From: an uncultured Sulfitobacter sp.
Lineage (GTDB): Bacteria > Pseudomonadota > Alphaproteobacteria > Rhodobacterales > Rhodobacteraceae
Reading direction: 5' to 3'
Length of the DNA stretch: 64,000 bases
Assembly: GCA_937928635.1 (NCBI GenBank)
Contig: CALFWM010000038.1
Span: 1-64,000 of the forward strand
Under the pieces are notes generated by a model. The model worked only from the letters and a program-made list of their open reading frames with translations, had not been told where the DNA came from and did not search any database. The translations under genes were made by a program, and so were the position numbers. The stretch's first letter is position 1; the number at the start of each line of letters is the position of its first letter. Shown here one piece after another: positions 53,793 to 63,525 of the stretch.

Positions 53793-55525
53793 GAAACCCC
53801 TCCTGAGGTGACCGGCGCCTGTTTGATCTGATTGGCGTTTTTGACCATGCCTTGCATCACTTCATCCTTGGGGCCAAAGGCCATGCGCATCCCGTTATCA
53901 AGCACCAGCAGGGTTTCACATTCCTGAATGGCATTGGGGCGATGCGCCATGATGATAACGGACCGGCCCCGCGCTTTCATTTCGCGGATCGCGTGGTTCA
54001 GGGCCTGCGAACCAACGTTATCGAGGTTGGAATTTGGCTCATCCAGCACCACAATCACCGGATCATCATAAAGTGCGCGCGCCAGACCAATCCGCTGCAT
54101 TTGTCCACCCGATAGACGCACCTGACCGGCACTGATCTGTGTATCATACCCATGCGGTAGTTCCAAAATCATCTTGTGTGCCGCCGCCATTTTTGCCGCC
54201 GCAACGGCCTTTTCAGCGTCTGGTGCGCTTGACAGGCGGGCGATATTTTCAGCGATTGACCCGTCAAAAAGCTGCACGCGCTGCGGCAGATAGCCGATGT
54301 GACGGCCCAGCGTTTCAGTGCCATAGTGATCCAATGCGGCACCATCCAGCCGGATGTAACCGCCCGCAGGTTGCCACAACCCCATCAAAGTCCGCGCGAG
54401 AGAGGATTTACCAGCGCCAGAGGGGCCAATAATGCCCAGAGCCTCACCGGGTTTCAGCGTGAAGTTTACGGACTTTAACGCAGCCTGTTTTTCACCCGGG
54501 GGCACAACTGTCAGACCCTTGGCGTCAAGTTTCGCCTTGGGTTGTGGCAGTTCCGTGCGTGTGGGTTCAGGCGCGACAGCACCCAGCAGCGTTGCCAGAT
54601 TGGCCCAGCCGGTTCGGCCACGCTGCACCACGGGCCATTGGTTGATCGCCATTTCAACCGGGGCCAACGCCCGGCCCAGAAGGATAGACCCCGCGATCAT
54701 TGCACCCGGCGTCATCTGCCCCTGCAACACCAGCCACGCCCCAAGGCCCAGCATGGCAGATTGCAAAAACAACCTGATGGTTTTTGTCATCGAGGTAAAG
54801 GTGCCCCCGACATCCGTTGAGGCAACCTGCTGGCTCAACGCCTCGCTCCGGGCATTCTGCCAGCGGGAAAAGGCCGCGTCGCGCATGCCCATGGCCTGCA
54901 CCATCTCAGCCTCTGTGCGGATTTGATTGGAAATCGCGGTGGCGGTTTGCCCGGCAATCGCAGATTTGGCTTGACTTGCACGGGACAGCAATTGGTTGGC
55001 AATCGCAATCACAATCAATACGGAGGCACCACCCACCGCCAGCCAGCCTAGCATGGGATGAAAGATAAAAATCGCGGCAAAAAAGATGGGCGTCCAGGGC
55101 AGATCAAAGGCGGACATTAGAACCGGCGCCGAAATCAAGCGCTGAACCGCTTCGAGATCCGCAAGGCCACCACTGGTTTTCACATCCGGGGCCACCGCCG
55201 ATTTGCGCACCACGGCATCAAACACCCGGCGGTCCAAATCATCCTGAAACCGTGCACCAACGCGCGCCATGATGCGGCCACGGGTGTGGTCCAGAATGCC
55301 CATCACCGCATATAAAAACACCACCAGGATCGACAGCGCGATCAGGGTTTCCTCAGAACCAGAGCCCAGCACACGGTCATAGACCTGCAGCATGTACATC
55401 GGCCCGGTCAGCATCAGCAGATTCGCAAACAGACTAAACAGCGCGACAGCCCAATACAGCCGACGCGACCGGCGGCGCACCTGCCCCAGTTCGTCTTTTC
55501 CACGTTTGACCAGTTCGTCGCGCAT
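53789..55525 (-). CDS. Type I secretion ABC permease/ATPase
   Basis: A 578-residue half-transporter of the PrtD/LapB class. Residues about 20-300 hold the transmembrane domain (LYWAVALFSLFANLLMLTGP, shown in 20 residues); the ATPase has Walker A GPSGAGKSSL near 365, signature LSGGQMQRIGLARAL, and Walker B VIVVLDEPNSNLD. There is no C39 peptidase domain, so the cargo should be secreted by a C-terminal signal, like RTX proteins. Cargo is unknown: no RTX repeat protein is found in the window. It heads the two-gene operon with the adaptor. Confidence 0.92.
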   Translation of the reverse strand: MRDELVKRGKDELGQVRRRSRRLYWAVALFSLFANLLMLTGPMYMLQVYDRVLGSGSEETLIALSILVVFLYAVMGILDHTRGRIMARVGARFQDDLDRRVFDAVVRKSAVAPDVKTSGGLADLEAVQRLISAPVLMSAFDLPWTPIFFAAIFIFHPMLGWLAVGGASVLIVIAIANQLLSRASQAKSAIAGQTATAISNQIRTEAEMVQAMGMRDAAFSRWQNARSEALSQQVASTDVGGTFTSMTKTIRLFLQSAMLGLGAWLVLQGQMTPGAMIAGSILLGRALAPVEMAINQWPVVQRGRTGWANLATLLGAVAPEPTRTELPQPKAKLDAKGLTVVPPGEKQAALKSVNFTLKPGEALGIIGPSGAGKSSLARTLMGLWQPAGGYIRLDGAALDHYGTETLGRHIGYLPQRVQLFDGSIAENIARLSSAPDAEKAVAAAKMAAAHKMILELPHGYDTQISAGQVRLSGGQMQRIGLARALYDDPVIVVLDEPNSNLDNVGSQALNHAIREMKARGRSVIIMAHRPNAIQECETLLVLDNGMRMAFGPKDEVMQGMVKNANQIKQAPVTSGGVS

Positions 55526-55733
55526 GTTCCACCCTTCACCCGATTGACCCCGGGGTCACCTGCCAGAGTCACTCAAAAAGCACGGCACCCATTACAAATC
55601 ACTGTTTGCCCAGACCGATGACGCACCCAAAGACCTGTGCAAAGGCATACGTCCTTTACTGGAAAAATTCCATTAATGGTTTTCTGTGGCAAAATTCTGC
55701 CAGATGCTGGTTCATCGTCGCCACATTGTGCAG

Positions 55734-56573
55734 CTACCGCATCCAGCGCACGGCCCCACTGACCCGAACAGACGCGCCGGGTATACCGGTGACCTCAACC
55801 CGCAAGGCCGAGGGCATGCCCATATCTTCGCCCTGTGTGACGTGAAAGGTGCCGCCCTTGCGCAAGCCGTCCCAGTTCATATCAACAAGAGCACCGCCCA
55901 ACGCAGCCGCCGCTGCCCCTGTGGCCGGGTCTTCTTTGACACCGCCACTGGCAAAGACATTGCGCGCTGCAAACTGGCGGGGGGCCGTGACGTGCAGCAG
56001 ATTAATGGTAACAAGGTCATGCGCCTCCATCAGCGCTTTCATCTCCTCAAACGGATACGCCATCTGTGCCAACGTCGCGCGCTCCTTTAGCGCAAGCACC
56101 CCAAACAGCGCACCGGCAGAGGCGAGCGTGGGCGGCAGATCAGGGTTTAGATCATCCAATCCCCAGCCCAGCAGCGCCAAAAGCGGGTCGCGCAACGCCT
56201 CTGGCATGGGTTTTGACCAGGTCTGTGGGGATTGCAGCGCGGCGTGCCAGCTGCCGTTTTTCTCCATCGCCTCAACCGTGATCGCATCATCCCGCAAAGA
56301 CAGCGCAAAGGTGCCCGCCCCCTCTTGCGCGCCCAGGGCGGCACCCAGCGCAATTGTGGCATGCCCACAAAATGCAACCTCAACGGCCGGGGCATAATAC
56401 CGCACAATCCATCCCCCCTCCTGTGGGGCGGCAAAAGCGGTTTCCGAATACCCAAGATCGGCGGCAATCGCCTGCATCTGGTCGGGGGGTGGCAACTGCT
56501 CAGCAATGACCACACCGGCGGGGTTGCCCCCCTGGCCATCATTTGAAAACGACGAAATGTGGATCGGTGTCAT
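55734..56573 (-). CDS. PhzF family isomerase-like protein
   Basis: A 279-residue protein of the PhzF/diaminopimelate epimerase-like fold. SFSNDGQGGNPAGVVI near the start and GYSETAFA (conserved Glu) near residues 41-48 match the family; FCGHATIALG and GVKEDPATGAAAAALGG lie in both halves. No phenazine genes are present, so the role is unassigned; members isomerise or trim small amino-acid-like compounds. The ATG at 56573 has AAGGA 8 bases upstream, better than one two codons earlier. Confidence 0.87.
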   Translation of the reverse strand: MTPIHISSFSNDGQGGNPAGVVIAEQLPPPDQMQAIAADLGYSETAFAAPQEGGWIVRYYAPAVEVAFCGHATIALGAALGAQEGAGTFALSLRDDAITVEAMEKNGSWHAALQSPQTWSKPMPEALRDPLLALLGWGLDDLNPDLPPTLASAGALFGVLALKERATLAQMAYPFEEMKALMEAHDLVTINLLHVTAPRQFAARNVFASGGVKEDPATGAAAAALGGALVDMNWDGLRKGGTFHVTQGEDMGMPSALRVEVTGIPGASVRVSGAVRWMR

Positions 56574-56663
56574 GGCCATGTTCCTTTTGGGTGCTCACAA
56601 TCTTTCATGCCGCGCGCACCCTGCCCAACAAAACCTCGTGTGGTTTCACATCACGAATTTTGA

Positions 56664-58901
56664 TCAGCGGTTGTCAGAATCGGACGAATGGATTGCACTG
56701 TCGCGGTTTGACCGCTCATTGCTGCCAAAGATATCCGTCAGCACCTGTTCCAGAATGCTGCCGCGCCCATTGCCATTGCCGTTTACAACCAGCCCCCCGT
56801 CATCGACCGGAATGGGCACACTCTTGTCCTCCTGGCCAAAATCACTTGGCGGCCTGGGGCGTGCCATGGGCAGATCGCGCAAGGGCAGCCCGTCATGCAC
56901 CCGCATCATCGTCTCGCGCCAGATGTCGGTGGGCAGGCCGCCCCCGGTGACACCCGTCAACGGCGTGTTGTCGTCATAGCCCATCCAGACACCGGTCACA
57001 TAGTCCGCCGAGAACCCGATAAACCACGCATCCTTGGCGGCTGAGGTTGTACCGGTCTTACCGGCCAACTGACGCCCTTCAAACTGGGCACGCGCGCCCG
57101 TCCCTTCGGAAATCACCTTTTCCATCATATAGACCAATTGCTGCGCGGCACTTTCCTGAATAACCCGCTCCCCGATGCCGCCACCGGTGCCCATCAACGG
57201 GGCCTCATCCCCCATCAGACGCAGTTCGATCAACCCATAGGGCGTGACGGAGGACCCACCATTAAGGATGCCAGCATAGGCACCTGTCATCTCAATCAAA
57301 GTGCTTTCTGAGGCACCCAGCGCAAGAGCGGGGCCTGCGGCCAAATCACTTTTGATTCCAAACTGCGTGGCAACCTGACCCACCAATTCGCGCCCGACAC
57401 TTTCTGACACCTTCACGGCAGGCACGTTCACCGATTGTTTCATCGAATCAGTCAGGCTCACCAGCCCGCGGAATTTTTTATCATAGTTTTCCGGGCACCA
57501 TTCCCCGGAGCCCGGAATGTTGAGGCAATAGGGGCTGTCATCAATCAGATCATCCGGGGAATAGCCCAGATCAAGGGCGGCGGCGTACACAAAGGGTTTG
57601 AAAACCGACCCGGTCTGCCGCGAGGCCTGTGTCGCCCGGTTGAACGCGCCCACAACCTTGGTCTTGCGCCCGCCGACCATGGCACGCACAGCGCCATCTG
57701 CGGACATCACAACAATGGCTGCCTGCGCTTTGGACCCTGCGCGCACCTTATTTTCGAACACCCATTTCAGACCCTCCTCTGCGGCCTTTTGCATCCGCTG
57801 GTCGAGCGTGGTCTTGATAATCACGTCTTCGGTCGTGTTGCGGGTGAAAAATTCGGGGCCTGTGGACATGACCCAATCGGCAAAATATCCACCTGCTTTC
57901 TTTTCAGCCGTCTCTGACAAGGTGGCCGGGCTGGATTGAGCCTGTGCGGCCTGTTCGGGGGTCAGATACCCCTGATCCCGCATCAGCCGCACAACTGTCG
58001 CGGCGCGGCGCTGCGCGCGTTCCAGATTGTTGGTGGGTGAGGTGGACGAGGGCGACGTCAGCAACCCTGCAATCATCGCCCCTTCGGCAACGCGCAGGGC
58101 TGAGGCCGGTTTGCCAAAGAAGCGCTGCGCCGCAGCCTCTGCCCCGTAAGCGCCACCCCCCATATAGGCACGGTTGAGGTAGATCGACAAAATATCATTC
58201 TTGGAATACTTCACCTCCATCGCCATGGCATAAAGCGCTTCTTTTGCCTTGCGCCGCACGTTGCCTGCCCGGCATCCGGCCTCATACTCCCGCTCGGTCA
58301 TGCCGGAAGCGGGGTCGTATGGCTCCCCCAGACAGATCAGTTTTGCGACCTGTTGCGTGATCGTGGAGCCGCCGTGCCCTGAAAGTGGCCCGCGCCCTTC
58401 ACTAAGGTTAATGCGCACAGCCGAGGCAATGCCACGCGGGCTGATGCCAAAATGACGATAAAACCGTTTGTCTTCGGTCGCGATCACTGCGTTTTTAAGG
58501 TGTTTGGAAACACTGTCCGCCGTGACCACGCCGCCAAACTGATCACCCCGCCAGGCATAAACATCGCCCTCCCGGTCCAGCAGCGTGACAGAACCGCGCG
58601 CACGGCCATCCAGCAGCGCCTCAAGCGGGGGCAAGGTTGTGTAGAAATATCCAACCGCAAGCGCGAGAGCCAAAACAACAACCGCCGTGACGCGCCATGT
58701 GATGGTCCAGATCAACCGCAACACCCACCGCAGCAGGCGACTGAAAAACCCGGTGATCCCGCTCCGGCGCACGGGCTTACGCCGCGCGGTCCTGCGCTTT
58801 GCGGCGACCTTGCGTGTGGGTTTCTTTTTGGCGGTTGAGGTCTTTGCCCCATACCGTTTTTCCGCCACCAAGGGACGCTTGCGCGTGGGTGTCTTACTCA
58901 T
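56664..58901 (-). CDS. Bifunctional penicillin-binding protein, PBP1A family
   Basis: A 745-residue class A penicillin-binding protein that polymerises and crosslinks peptidoglycan. A very basic N-terminal 50 residues (KKKPTRKVAAKRRTARRKP) lies in the cytoplasm, with a transmembrane segment near 66-90. The glycosyltransferase has EDKRFYRHFGI with the catalytic Glu and GGSTITQQ; the transpeptidase has the serine motif TGSVFKPFVY and the KTGTTSAAKDAW motif. The C-terminal 50 residues are glycine/asparagine-rich. Monocistronic and divergent from glnK. Confidence 0.93.
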   Translation of the reverse strand: MSKTPTRKRPLVAEKRYGAKTSTAKKKPTRKVAAKRRTARRKPVRRSGITGFFSRLLRWVLRLIWTITWRVTAVVVLALALAVGYFYTTLPPLEALLDGRARGSVTLLDREGDVYAWRGDQFGGVVTADSVSKHLKNAVIATEDKRFYRHFGISPRGIASAVRINLSEGRGPLSGHGGSTITQQVAKLICLGEPYDPASGMTEREYEAGCRAGNVRRKAKEALYAMAMEVKYSKNDILSIYLNRAYMGGGAYGAEAAAQRFFGKPASALRVAEGAMIAGLLTSPSSTSPTNNLERAQRRAATVVRLMRDQGYLTPEQAAQAQSSPATLSETAEKKAGGYFADWVMSTGPEFFTRNTTEDVIIKTTLDQRMQKAAEEGLKWVFENKVRAGSKAQAAIVVMSADGAVRAMVGGRKTKVVGAFNRATQASRQTGSVFKPFVYAAALDLGYSPDDLIDDSPYCLNIPGSGEWCPENYDKKFRGLVSLTDSMKQSVNVPAVKVSESVGRELVGQVATQFGIKSDLAAGPALALGASESTLIEMTGAYAGILNGGSSVTPYGLIELRLMGDEAPLMGTGGGIGERVIQESAAQQLVYMMEKVISEGTGARAQFEGRQLAGKTGTTSAAKDAWFIGFSADYVTGVWMGYDDNTPLTGVTGGGLPTDIWRETMMRVHDGLPLRDLPMARPRPPSDFGQEDKSVPIPVDDGGLVVNGNGNGRGSILEQVLTDIFGSNERSNRDSAIHSSDSDNR

Positions 58902-59498
<597 letters not shown>

Positions 59499-59516
59499 TC
59501 CCCCAAGGTTAGGAAA

Positions 59517-60830
59517 ATGAAAACGATGAACCACGTAAAATTTGCACCCCTTGCGGCGGCCATTGCGCTTGTTCCGGGCATGGCGGCTGCGCAGGAGGCT
59601 GAGTTTGCCTCTGCGGCGGAAACCGCATTTATCTTTAACACGCTGCTGTTCCTGATCGGTGGCTTTCTGGTGTTCTTTATGGCGGCAGGCTTTGCCATGC
59701 TGGAGGCCGGTCTTGTGCGCGGCAAGAACGTCACAACACAGCTGACGAAAAACATCGGCCTCTTTTCACTGGCCGCGATCATGTACTGGATGGTCGGGTA
59801 CAACATCATGTACCCCGGCGATGCCTGGATCATCGAAAATGTGTTGGGCACCGTGGCCCCCAAGGACATCAAATCAGAGATTGACGCAGGCGGTTATTCC
59901 AACGCCTCTGATTTCCTGTTTCAGCTGATGTTCTGTGCGGCCACCGCCTCTATCGTGTCGGGCGCTGTGGCCGAGCGGATCAAGCTATGGCCCTTCCTCA
60001 TCTTCACGATGGTTCTGACCGGTGTGATCTACCCGATTGAGGCCTCCTGGCAGTGGGGTGCGGGCTGGCTGTCCAATATGGGCTTCTCTGACTTTGCTGG
60101 CTCCACACTGGTGCACGCAGCGGGCGGTTTTGCGGCCCTCGCCGGTGTGATCATGGTGGGTGCACGCAAAGGCAAATACGGCAAAGACGGCCGTGTGAAC
60201 CCGATGCCCGGCTCTAACCTGCCACTGGCGACACTGGGCACGTTCATCCTGTGGCTGGGTTGGTTCGGCTTTAACGGCGGCTCACAACTGGCGATGGGCA
60301 CCATGGCCGATGTGGACGCTGTGGCACAGATTTTTGCCAATACCAACATGGCGGCTTCCGCGGGTGCAGTAGCGGCACTGATGCTGACGCAGATCCTGTA
60401 CAAAAAGGTCGATCTGACAATGGTGCTGAACGGTGCCCTGGCGGGTCTGGTCTCCATCACCGCCGGCCCGCTTGACCCGACATTGTTTGGCGCGCTTTGG
60501 ATTGGGGCTGTGGGCGGTGTGATTGTCGTCTTTGCTGTGCCCTTCCTGGATAAACTCAAGCTGGACGATGTGGTTGGCGCGATCCCGGTTCACCTGATGG
60601 CAGGCTTCTGGGGTACATTGGTGGTGCCGGTCTATACCGAAGGCACGTCCTTTGTGACGCAGATCATCGGCTTTGTCTCGATTGGTACCTTTGTCTTTGT
60701 CGCCTCGATGATCGTCTTCGCAATCCTGAAGGCAGTTGTGGGCCTGCGGGTTGACGAAGAGGCCGAAATCAACGGCTTGGACACTTCCGAGCTTGGCATG
60801 GAAGCCTACCCGGAATTCTCCAAAGGATAA
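59517..60830 (+). CDS. amtB: Ammonium transporter
   Basis: A 437-residue inner-membrane ammonium channel. A cleavable signal peptide (VPGMAAAQEAEF boundary near residue 23) is followed by eleven membrane helices, with the family region FMAAGFAMLEAGLVRGKN, and the pore-histidine positions in STLVHAAGGFAALAG and PVHLMAGFWGT. GlnK-encoding gene lies directly upstream, and the two form the classical glnK-amtB operon, in which unmodified GlnK blocks the channel. A strong terminator follows the stop. The ATG at 59517 has AGGA only two to three bases away; the ATG at 59526 is also possible. Confidence 0.94.
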   Translation: MKTMNHVKFAPLAAAIALVPGMAAAQEAEFASAAETAFIFNTLLFLIGGFLVFFMAAGFAMLEAGLVRGKNVTTQLTKNIGLFSLAAIMYWMVGYNIMYPGDAWIIENVLGTVAPKDIKSEIDAGGYSNASDFLFQLMFCAATASIVSGAVAERIKLWPFLIFTMVLTGVIYPIEASWQWGAGWLSNMGFSDFAGSTLVHAAGGFAALAGVIMVGARKGKYGKDGRVNPMPGSNLPLATLGTFILWLGWFGFNGGSQLAMGTMADVDAVAQIFANTNMAASAGAVAALMLTQILYKKVDLTMVLNGALAGLVSITAGPLDPTLFGALWIGAVGGVIVVFAVPFLDKLKLDDVVGAIPVHLMAGFWGTLVVPVYTEGTSFVTQIIGFVSIGTFVFVASMIVFAILKAVVGLRVDEEAEINGLDTSELGMEAYPEFSKG

Positions 60831-60851
60831 TCCTCCCATCCTAGAGAGATC

Positions 60852-60883
60852 AAAACCCGGCCCCTGTTCAGGGCCGGGTTTTT
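60852..60883 (+). terminator. Terminator after amtB
   Basis: Stem AAAACCCGGCCC / GGGCCGGGTTTT with loop CTGTTCA and a T-run, 21 bases after the amtB stop. Confidence 0.92.
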
Positions 60884-60893
60884 GTGTGCATGC

Positions 60894-60973
60894 GCGGGCT
60901 AAAGCCCGCCTTACGAAGGAACAGAGCACAACGATTCAGAAACGCAGTAAGGCGGGCCTTGGCCCGCCATTAC
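60894..60973. repeat. GTAAGGCGGGC palindromes, copies 5 and 6
   Basis: Copy 5 (60894-60914): GCGGGCT-AA-AGCCCGC followed by CTTAC. Copy 6 (60947-60973): GTAAGGCGGGCC-TT-GGCCCGCC then ATTAC. They lie in opposite orientation in the 147 bases between the amtB and aminotransferase stops. Confidence 0.75.
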
Positions 60974-60977
60974 CAGC

Positions 60978-62162
60978 CTAAACGCCAACGGCGATAATCG
61001 CCTGCGCCAGCACGGGTACGGAGTTTGCGTTCAGACCCGCGATGTTCATACGGCTGTCGCCCACCATGTAGATCCCGTGTTTGACACGCAGTTCCTCGAC
61101 CTTATCGGGCGTGGTGCCCAACCGCGAAAACATGCCGCGATGCTGGCTCAGGAACCCAAACCGGTCTGAGCCGGACAATCGCTGCAATTCTCCCGCCAGT
61201 TGCGTGCGCAAGCCCAACATGGATTGGCGCACGTCCTCCAGTTCTGCCATCCAGTCCGCGCGCAACGCGTCATCAGTCAGGATCATCGTCACCAATCGGG
61301 CCCCATGATCCGGGGGAAAGCTAAAATTCTGACGGTTCAGAAACGCCAATGTCCCCTGATTGAGGCTCTGCGCCGCGGCGTTCGCAGCAACGGCCATCAA
61401 CAAACCAGTCCGTTCGCGGTAAATGCCAAAGTTCTTGGAGCAGCTGGCCGCAATCAAACATTCAGGCACGGCAGCCGCCAGTTTACACGTGGCGGCGGCA
61501 TCCTCTTGCAGACCATCGCCAAAACCCTGATAGGCAATGTCGATCATCGGGGTTGCTCCGGTCTGCAACAACACTTCAATCACCGCATCCCATTCTGTCG
61601 CATTCAGGTTTGCGCCGGTTGGGTTGTGACAACAGCCATGCAGCAGCACAACATCGCCCTTTTTAGCGGTTTTGAGGTCCGCGATCATACCGTCAAAATC
61701 AACGCCACGGGAATCGTCATCGAAATAGCGATAGGGCACCATTTCCATGTTGAGGTATTTCAAAATCGACAGATGATTGGGCCATGTCGGGTCTGACACA
61801 AAGACCCGCGCCTCCGGGCGTGCCATCTGGATCATCTCAAACGCCTGTCGCACCGCCCCGGTGCCACCCGGCGTGGCCGCCGCCGCAATGGTATCGCGCG
61901 GGACCGCATCGCCCAGCACCAGCTCAATCATCGCATCCGCAAAGGCCGGATCGCCCGCAAGGCCGGTATAGACCTTGGTATCCTGCTGTTCCCACAACAG
62001 ATGTTCTGCCGATTTGATCGCGCGCATCACTGGTGTCAGGCCAGTGGCGTCTTTGTAGACACCAACGCCCAGATCGACCTTTGTGGCGCGCGGGTCGTCC
62101 CGGTACATCTGAACAAGGGCAAGGATTTTGTCGGCGGGCTGCGCCTGTAGAGTTTCAAACAT
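60978..62162 (-). CDS. Aromatic/aspartate aminotransferase
   Basis: A 394-residue class I PLP aminotransferase (AspC/TyrB type). FETLQAQPADKILALVQMYR starts the protein, and the PLP lysine lies in ASCSKNFGIYRERTGLL; HGCCHNPTGANL is the cofactor-binding loop. It transfers amino groups between aspartate, glutamate or aromatic amino acids and 2-oxo acids. GGAG is 7 bases before the ATG at 62162. The start overlaps the sseA stop by one base (TAATG), suggesting linked cysteine/mercaptopyruvate metabolism: such aminotransferases can make 3-mercaptopyruvate from cysteine. Confidence 0.92.
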   Translation of the reverse strand: MFETLQAQPADKILALVQMYRDDPRATKVDLGVGVYKDATGLTPVMRAIKSAEHLLWEQQDTKVYTGLAGDPAFADAMIELVLGDAVPRDTIAAAATPGGTGAVRQAFEMIQMARPEARVFVSDPTWPNHLSILKYLNMEMVPYRYFDDDSRGVDFDGMIADLKTAKKGDVVLLHGCCHNPTGANLNATEWDAVIEVLLQTGATPMIDIAYQGFGDGLQEDAAATCKLAAAVPECLIAASCSKNFGIYRERTGLLMAVAANAAAQSLNQGTLAFLNRQNFSFPPDHGARLVTMILTDDALRADWMAELEDVRQSMLGLRTQLAGELQRLSGSDRFGFLSQHRGMFSRLGTTPDKVEELRVKHGIYMVGDSRMNIAGLNANSVPVLAQAIIAVGV

Positions 62163-63016
62163 TACGCTTCTCCAGTGGCAACGGGAACAGTGGGGAACAT
62201 GCCCCATTCGCTCCATGAGCCATCATAAAGGGACCAGTTATCATGACCCAGACGTTCCAGCGCGAGCGCAAGGATTGCCGCCGTCACACCAGAGCCACAT
62301 GAGGTGATGATGGGCTTGCTCAGGTCAACACCTGCGGCCTCAAAAACCGCGCGAGTTTCATCCGGCGTTTTCATTGTCTTATCCGCATTCAGCAGATCAC
62401 CAAAGGGCAGGCTGCGTGACCCCGGTATATGCCCGGCCCGCAACCCTTCGCGCGGCTCAGGCGCATCGCCACGAAAGCGCCCGGCGGCGCGCGCATCCAC
62501 AATCTGCGGATCACCCAGTTTGGAGGCATGGGCCACCTGCGTGACATCGCGCACCAGCGCGTTTTGAAACCGCACGGTCATATGGCGATCACGCACAATG
62601 GGCGGCATGTCTTCGGTCGCGCCACCCTCGGCAACCCACTTGGGCAGCCCCCCGTCCAGCACCGCGATGTTTTCCTGCCCCATCAGGCGGAACAGCCACC
62701 ACACACGGGCCGCAGAGGTCAGCCCGCTGCCATCATAGACCACCACCTGATGCCCATCGCCAACACCCATCGCGCGCAGGCGCGACATGAATTTTTCAAC
62801 GGGGGGGGCCATATGCGGCAGGTCAGAGCGGCCATCGGCAATGTCATCAATATCAAAAAACCGCGCGCCGGGGATATGGGCGGCGTCATATTCCGCCCTG
62901 GGATCACGGCCCGCATCCGGCAAGTACCACGATCCATCCAGGATACGCAGATCAGGGTCTTTGATGTGTTTGGCCAACCATTCAGTTGAAACCAGCGTTT
63001 TGGGATCGTCAGCCAT
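62162..63016 (-). CDS. sseA: 3-mercaptopyruvate sulfurtransferase
   Basis: A 284-residue two-domain rhodanese. The active-site loop CGSGVTA in the second domain (near residue 232) is the mercaptopyruvate form. HIPGARFFDIDDIAD in the first domain and HIPGSRSLPFGDLLN in the second are structural repeats. It transfers sulfur from 3-mercaptopyruvate to thiols or cyanide. The ATG at 63016 gives the family start MADDPKTLVST; the longer frame adds 30 unlike residues. It is co-translated with the aminotransferase that could supply its substrate. Confidence 0.9.
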   Translation of the reverse strand: MADDPKTLVSTEWLAKHIKDPDLRILDGSWYLPDAGRDPRAEYDAAHIPGARFFDIDDIADGRSDLPHMAPPVEKFMSRLRAMGVGDGHQVVVYDGSGLTSAARVWWLFRLMGQENIAVLDGGLPKWVAEGGATEDMPPIVRDRHMTVRFQNALVRDVTQVAHASKLGDPQIVDARAAGRFRGDAPEPREGLRAGHIPGSRSLPFGDLLNADKTMKTPDETRAVFEAAGVDLSKPIITSCGSGVTAAILALALERLGHDNWSLYDGSWSEWGMFPTVPVATGEA

Positions 63017-63110
63017 GGCAGCACTTTCTGGTTGATCAGGACACCGCCTGACTACCTTTCTGCACCAAGGCTGGCAAGGGCGAGGGGCAGGATTGCCCCC
63101 CGCCAAAGCA

Positions 63111-63401
63111 TCACTTTGCCATCATGTTTTTCACGGCACCAACAAGGGCCAGCACAACACCGCCGCCCACACCGCCACCGGCAACCTGACCAATGATTGA
63201 GCCAAGGTTCAGACCACCGGAAGCCGCATCACCCGCAGCCGCACCGCCCGCACCAAGAGCTCCCAAAATGGTGCCACCAAGGCCACCGCCAACGATTCCG
63301 GAGATTGAGTTGATCAGCGTGCCCTGATCCAGCTTGCCCAATACCTTGCCAACAACGTTGCCACCAACGGCACCAGACAAAAGACTGATAATGAGTTCCA
63401 T
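63111..63401 (-). CDS. Small glycine-rich membrane protein
   Basis: A 96-residue hydrophobic protein of unknown function. Two hydrophobic stretches (about residues 3-22 and 74-92) flank a glycine/alanine-rich middle (GGGLGGTILGALGAGGAAAG). It ends AVKNMMAK. The pattern is that of glycine-zipper membrane proteins; small Roseobacter proteins of this kind are uncharacterised. The ATG at 63401 has AAGGGA 10 bases upstream. It stands alone between sseA and a GST gene on the same strand. Confidence 0.75.
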   Translation of the reverse strand: MELIISLLSGAVGGNVVGKVLGKLDQGTLINSISGIVGGGLGGTILGALGAGGAAAGDAASGGLNLGSIIGQVAGGGVGGGVVLALVGAVKNMMAK

Positions 63402-63525
63402 AATTTTCGTCCCTTTTTGAGGCAATATTTGACGAAACCCGTGCTGGCCCCCTCAGCCGCGGATGACAAACCTTAACGGTTGATGAATGGAAAGCGTAAG
63501 GGGAAAAACCAGTTGGTTTTGCCCG

